Assembly (NCBI GenBank): GCA_900553685.1
Contig: USEI01000006.1
Location: 1-64,000 of the forward strand
Reading direction: 5' to 3'
Length of the DNA: 64,000 bases
Source: an uncultured Clostridium sp.
Lineage (GTDB): Bacteria > Bacillota > Clostridia > TANB77 > CAG-508
A program made the translations under genes and the position numbers. The notes below the pieces were generated by a model. It was not told the DNA's origin and did not search any database. It saw only the letters and a list, made by a program, of their open reading frames with translations. This document shows positions 60,578 through 64,000 of the stretch, one piece after another (positions within the stretch are counted from its first letter, which is position 1; every line of letters begins with the position of its first letter).

Positions 60578-61585
60578 ATGGGAAGAAAAAAGAAAAATAA
60601 TAAAGTAAAAGAGTTAATTGTTTTATCTGCTTTAATTTTAATTATTATTATAGCAGATAAAACAGGTGTATTAAAATATATTGATGATTATGTTGGAAAT
60701 AGTGAATTTGCAAATCAAATAAGGACTGTTGAAAATTCAAATATTTCTACAGCAGCCAAAGTGAAAATAGATGAACAAATTGTAGAAAGTGTCTCAAAAA
60801 ATATTTCCATAGAAAAAGGAAAGCTAAATATATTATTTTTTGATGTTGGACAAGCAGATAGCGAATTAATTATTTATGATAATAAAACTATGCTTATTGA
60901 TGCGGGAAATACAAAAGATGGTGAAAAAATAGTAAATGCGATAAAAACTTTAGGAATTTCAAAATTGGATTATGTTATAGGTACACATGTTCATGAAGAT
61001 CATATTGGAGGAATGAGTTTTATTATAGATAATTTTGAGATAGGAGAATTTTATTTACCTTATAATACACAAACTACTTCTAGTTATTATAAAAATTTGT
61101 TAAAATCACTTGCAAATAAAAATTTAAGCATTAATGAAACTGTTATCGGAGATAAAATAGAACTTTCAAATATAATTTGTGAAGTAATGAGTGTAAGAAA
61201 TGACGAACCTGAAAATGCAAATGAATCTTCAATAGTATTAGAGCTAACTTATGGAAATAAAAAATATTTATTTATGGGAGATGCTGAAACTAAAAATGAA
61301 GAAGAAAGAACGTGGAATGATGTAGATGTTTTAAAGGTAGGACATCATGGTTCAAATACTAGTAGTTCAATAAATTTCTTGAATCAAGTATCTCCAGAGA
61401 TTGCAATAATTTCAGTAGGTGCAGAAAATTCTTATGGATTACCAAAAGAAAAAATAATTGATAGATTGAAAAAAATAGGAACAGAAATTTACAGAACAGA
61501 TTTAGATGGAACAATTCAAATTATTAGTGATGGAAATAATCAAGAACTTAGAAAAATAGACATAAGTTTAGATGGAAATAAATAA
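60578..61585 (+). CDS. exported metallo-beta-lactamase-fold hydrolase (ComEC C-domain like)
   Basis: This 335-residue protein has one N-terminal helix (about 10-26) and a metallo-beta-lactamase domain like that of ComEC: NILFFDVGQADSELI, LIDAG, the metal motif H137-x-H139-x-D141-H142 (GTHVHEDHIGG), FMGDAE, and VGHHGSNTSSS. It should face outside the cell or be released. Related proteins are nucleases or phosphodiesterases involved in DNA uptake or nutrition. Membrane ComEC channel segments are absent. The convergent gene encodes DUF3006, often its partner. ATG 60578 follows AGGAGAAG. Confidence 0.9.
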   Translation: MGRKKKNNKVKELIVLSALILIIIIADKTGVLKYIDDYVGNSEFANQIRTVENSNISTAAKVKIDEQIVESVSKNISIEKGKLNILFFDVGQADSELIIYDNKTMLIDAGNTKDGEKIVNAIKTLGISKLDYVIGTHVHEDHIGGMSFIIDNFEIGEFYLPYNTQTTSSYYKNLLKSLANKNLSINETVIGDKIELSNIICEVMSVRNDEPENANESSIVLELTYGNKKYLFMGDAETKNEEERTWNDVDVLKVGHHGSNTSSSINFLNQVSPEIAIISVGAENSYGLPKEKIIDRLKKIGTEIYRTDLDGTIQIISDGNNQELRKIDISLDGNK

Positions 61586-61608
61586 GTTTTAAAGATGAAG
61601 TAAAAAAG

Positions 61609-61920
61609 TTATTTCTTTTTTTTAAAAAGATTATCTACTAAGTGTTTTATTTCATCTTTTTCTTTTTGTGTAGTTTCTACATCTAAAATATATTCTCCAT
61701 TTTTTAAAGTAATAATATCACCAGATTTACAATTTTGGGGAAGCAAATCTTTTTTTATATTAATAAATTCTTTAGTTTCTCTATTTTCACATATAGCGTA
61801 TTCTCCTTCAAACCTATCTATTGAATAAGATATATTAGATTTTAAAATAGATTTCTCAAGTTCTTTTGAAAAATCATTATTTAAAACATTATTTTTATTT
61901 TCAAAAATTTCTAAATCCAT
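61609..61920 (-). CDS. DUF3006 domain protein
   Basis: This 103-residue protein has the DUF3006 pattern SIDRFEGEYAICENRETKEF, then IKKDLLPQNCKSGDIITL. Such domains are small beta-barrels often fused or next to ComEC-like metallo-beta-lactamase proteins, as here (convergent, 23 bases apart). ATG 61920 has AAAGGAGG seven bases upstream. The N-terminal ~30 residues and C-terminal lysine tail (NLFKKKK) are extra. Function is unknown. Confidence 0.88.
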   Translation of the reverse strand: MDLEIFENKNNVLNNDFSKELEKSILKSNISYSIDRFEGEYAICENRETKEFINIKKDLLPQNCKSGDIITLKNGEYILDVETTQKEKDEIKHLVDNLFKKKK

Positions 61921-62150
61921 AAAAACCTCCTTTCTCTATAATATAGCAATATAGCATAATTTATTTAAAAATACAATATTTTAATAGTATTATTTACAAA
62001 TAAAATTTTTATTGATAAAATTTATAAAAATAAGAATACTTATTATATAAGATTGTATGTAATAATATGAAAAAATATTGGTTTAATAGAATGATAAAAA
62101 TTTTCATATAAATTTTATATAATAAAACACAAATGAAGGGAGTATAGAAA

Positions 62151-62702
62151 GTGAATAAAAAAAATGTTATTATTTTAATAATTGGTATTATTATATTTTG
62201 TTTGGCATTAGTTTTTTTAATTTTTTCAATCAATTCAAAAAAAGAAAATAGTCAAAACAATATAGAAGTAGAAGAAGTTTCTAAAACAAAAGATTTAGAA
62301 GATGTTGATTATACAGATTTTGTATTTTATAGAGAAGATAGAAGTGAAGTAAGATTATCAAATTATAAAGATAAACCAGCAATGATTTTATTTTGGAATG
62401 AAGATACAGAAGACGCTGTGGAGATGTTAAAAAGAGTAAATGAAATGTATGAAAAGTATAAAGATAAAATTAATTTTTTTATGATTAATACTACAGAAAA
62501 AGTTAGTGATGAAATAAAAAATAGTATTTCTATGGAAATATATTATGATTTATATAAAGAAGGTGTATTAAAGTATAATATTTCAGAGTTTCCATCAATG
62601 ATTTATATAGCAGAAGATAATAGTATTATGAATGCAAAAGCAGGGCTTACAACAAGAGATGCTTTAGAGGCGAATCTAGATATATTATCTAATAATATTT
62701 AA
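62151..62702 (+). CDS. membrane-anchored thioredoxin-like protein without CxxC
   Basis: This 183-residue protein has a N-terminal helix (about 6-27) and an outer thioredoxin-fold domain (KDLEDVDYTDFVFYREDRSE, then KPAMILFWNEDTEDAVEMLK, EFPSMIYIAEDN with the cis-Pro). The active site position reads FWNEDTEDAV; there is no Cys in the domain, so it cannot do dithiol exchange. It may be a structural member of the TlpA/ResA group. GTG 62151 follows AAGGGAG. Its end overlaps the convergent MATE-like gene by 18 bases. Confidence 0.83.
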   Translation: MNKKNVIILIIGIIIFCLALVFLIFSINSKKENSQNNIEVEEVSKTKDLEDVDYTDFVFYREDRSEVRLSNYKDKPAMILFWNEDTEDAVEMLKRVNEMYEKYKDKINFFMINTTEKVSDEIKNSISMEIYYDLYKEGVLKYNISEFPSMIYIAEDNSIMNAKAGLTTRDALEANLDILSNNI

Positions 62703-63173
62703 AAATACAATAATATAAATTATATAAAAAATTAAATCAGATACTGGAAATGCAAATAGAAATCCTTTAAAGTTAAATAGATTATATCCAATAAGGATAA
62801 AAATAAGCAAAACGGCAATTTTTGATAAAACAAGAATTGCTGATTTTTTTTTCATATTATTTTGAATTAAATATATAGGAAATAAAACTTTTATTCCAAA
62901 TAAACTACTACTTATAAATAAAATTTTTGAGGCATATACAGAATAGTTTACTATTCCAGGAGTATTTGAAAAAAAACTAAATATATTTGGAGAAAATTTA
63001 TATAAAGAAAATGATAAGATTATTTCGATTATAAAACTAAAAATAACAATTGAAATAAAATGATTTTTATTTTCGTAATTTTTTTTATTTAAAGAAATAA
63101 TTATTACTGGAAAAATCATTATTAAATATATTATAAAGTTTAAAAATAATCCGGTTAGTTGTATTTCAGTCAT
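62685..63173 (-). CDS. small membrane protein like the C-terminal part of MATE exporters
   Basis: This 162-residue protein has about five membrane helices. The segment SKILFISSSLFGIKVLFPIY, LIQNNMKKKSAILVLSKI and FKGFLFAFPVSDLIFY resembles the last helices of MATE (NorM) transporters, which are normally ~450 residues with 12 helices. ATG 63173 has AGGAGA upstream, so it is translated on its own; an upstream in-frame start (63257) lacks a ribosome site. It may be a decayed MATE gene with a re-used start or a true short membrane protein. Confidence 0.65.
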   Translation of the reverse strand: MTEIQLTGLFLNFIIYLIMIFPVIIISLNKKNYENKNHFISIVIFSFIIEIILSFSLYKFSPNIFSFFSNTPGIVNYSVYASKILFISSSLFGIKVLFPIYLIQNNMKKKSAILVLSKIAVLLIFILIGYNLFNFKGFLFAFPVSDLIFYIIYIIVFLNIIR

Positions 63174-63351
63174 TCTAAATCTCCTTAAATTATGAAAAGA
63201 TTTTATCATAAGTTTATAAAAATAATCAATATATAGTATATTTAATTTATTAATCATTATTGAAATGTAAAATTTATAACTCTTTTATATGTAGTTAAAA
63301 TATAAATATTTGATATTAAAATAAAATTTTAAAAAAAATATTAAAAAATAC

Positions 63352-63380
63352 TTGCAAAATAAAATGTTATATATTAAAAT
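63352..63380 (+). promoter_or_regulatory. promoter of mraZ
   Basis: TTGCAA (63352-63357), 17 bases, TAAAAT (63375-63380). Transcription would begin near 63387, right at the first MraZ box. Confidence 0.65.
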
Positions 63381-63387
63381 TTAATTG

Positions 63388-63413
63388 AAGTGGAGAGAAG
63401 TGGTATAAAGTGG
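63388..63413 (+). promoter_or_regulatory. three MraZ boxes
   Basis: AAGTGG occurs three times at an exact 10-base period (63388, 63398, 63408), the arrangement of GTG-rich MraZ-binding repeats known upstream of mraZ in other bacteria. They overlap the expected transcription start, so MraZ should repress its own operon. Confidence 0.85.
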
Positions 63414-63440
63414 TAGAAAAATGAAAGGAGATGTATCGAG

Positions 63441-63866
63441 TTGCTAATTGGCGAATATGAGCATTCTCTAGATGCTAAGGGCAGATTAATCATGCCAGCA
63501 AAGCTTAGAGAAGACATTGGAGAAAAGTTCATAATAACCAAAGGACTTGATGGTTGTTTATTTGCTTTTTCATTAGAAGAATGGAAAAACTTTGAACAAA
63601 AACTAAGATCACTTCCAATTTCTAACAAAGATGCCAGAGCTTTCTCAAGATTTTTCTTCGCTGGAGCCATTGATTGTGAAATCGATAAACAAGGCAGATT
63701 TCTAATTTCGAGTAATTTAAGAGAATTTGCTGAACTTACAAAAGAAGTAGTAATTATTGGTATGGATTCAAGACTTGAAATTTGGAGTAAAGATAAATGG
63801 CAAAATACAGATGATGAAATTTCAGCTGATGAAATAGCTGAAAAAATGGAAATGCTTGGTATATAA
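63441..63866 (+). CDS. mraZ: transcriptional regulator MraZ
   Basis: This 141-residue protein has two AbrB/MraZ-like halves, each with the family motif: [20 protein letters not shown] (4-23) and [20 protein letters not shown] (about 76-95). It is a ring-forming DNA-binding protein that represses the dcw division and cell-wall cluster. The start is TTG 63441, nine bases after AAAGGAGA, giving the usual (M)LIGEYEH. rsmH would be expected just outside the window. Its C-terminal tail after ~130 is short and acidic. Confidence 0.96.
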   Translation: MLIGEYEHSLDAKGRLIMPAKLREDIGEKFIITKGLDGCLFAFSLEEWKNFEQKLRSLPISNKDARAFSRFFFAGAIDCEIDKQGRFLISSNLREFAELTKEVVIIGMDSRLEIWSKDKWQNTDDEISADEIAEKMEMLGI

Positions 63867-63905
63867 CTTGCTAAAGTTTATATAGTCACAAAAGAAAAAA
63901 TAAAG

Positions 63906-63963
63906 TACAAAAGATTAAGTTTACAAAAGAAAACAGTTACAAAAGATGAAGTATACAAAAGAT
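63906..63963 (+). repeat. four direct repeats with a 16-base period
   Basis: TACAAAAGA(T) starts at 63906, 63922, 63938 and 63954, each exactly 16 bases after the last. A diverged CACAAAAGA stands earlier at 63887. The sequences between (TAAGTT, AAACAGT, GAAGTA) differ. The array lies between mraZ and the window end, where the next dcw gene should begin. No good start codon frame matches it, and 16 is not a multiple of three. Confidence 0.85.
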
Positions 63964-64000
63964 AAAATCTTTAGATAACTAAAGATAATTGAATAAGTTA

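Noticed and set aside
63887-63963. TACAAAAGA array as a CRISPR
   Set aside because: Repeat of 9-10 bases and spacers of 6-7 are far too short.

Overview
The window is a gene-dense, very AT-rich piece (most genes in the 20s % G+C) of a Gram-positive, low-GC bacterium. The best fit is an anaerobic, uncultured-type Clostridia. The reasons are: the order tadA / small SRP RNA / dnaX / ybaB / recR that is typical of Firmicutes; strong AGGAGG ribosome sites with frequent TTG and GTG starts; TTGACA-17-TATAAT promoters; dapF plus murE (meso-diaminopimelate peptidoglycan); a class III, oxygen-sensitive ribonucleotide reductase; an 8Fe-type small ferredoxin; a sortase; and a cell-surface thioester adhesin that points to life on a host or mucosal surface. 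Family or genus cannot be set from the sequence alone.

Layout. 1-5.4 kb: 3' part of tRNA-Arg(CCU), tadA, a one-helix surface protein, SRP RNA, dnaX, ybaB, recR, yvcK. 5.4-6.5 kb (minus): a small protein and a cwlD-like amidase broken by one frameshift. 6.7-14.7 kb: one giant gene for a cyclic beta-glucan synthase-like GT84/GH94 enzyme. 14.8-19.2 kb: a PhoB/WalR-type regulator and its likely kinase separated by a Nudix gene, then a membrane-anchored protein with AT-hook-like repeats. 19.3-25.5 kb: lepB-holB-ricT, an S-adenosylhomocysteine/MTA deaminase, a ferredoxin too short for routine ORF calling, an XRE regulator, an HD protein and a degenerate membrane J-protein. 25.5-30.2 kb: a PASTA transpeptidase, dapF and divergent/convergent murE. 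30.5-34.4 kb: four unrecognised genes. 34.5-40 kb: sortase, nrdD-nrdG, prs, rpsU. 40-51 kb: envelope block (CAP protein, D,D-carboxypeptidase, thioester adhesin with four DUF11-like repeats, Ig-like membrane protein with a GGDEF regulator, a periplasmic-adaptor-like protein, a transporter relic, DUF1836). 51.5-55 kb: acyl-CoA synthetase, DJ-1-like protein, lactate dehydrogenase. 55-63.2 kb: mostly membrane or unknown genes (DUF445, cation/Ca2+ antiporter, YetF, a protein with an HQxxH motif, secreted metallo-beta-lactamase-fold protein with DUF3006, thioredoxin-like protein without cysteines, MATE-like fragment). 63.3-64 kb: mraZ with its promoter and three MraZ boxes, i.e. the first gene of a division and cell-wall (dcw) cluster, followed by an exact 16-bp-period repeat.

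How it fits together: much of the window concerns building, remodelling and decorating the envelope (yvcK, murE, dapF, PASTA transpeptidase, carboxypeptidase, amidase, sortase, adhesin, signal peptidase, mraZ), with a replication/repair block (dnaX, holB, recR, ybaB, nrdDG) and central metabolism (prs, ldh, acyl-CoA synthetase). The items I find most unusual are the membrane-anchored AT-hook-like protein behind the two-component kinase, the intrinsic terminator hairpin that contains the dapF ribosome site and start codon, the thioester adhesin, the HQxxH protein, the unknown 30.9-34.4 kb cluster and the 16-bp repeat after mraZ. No CRISPR array, prophage, insertion sequence or rRNA gene was seen.
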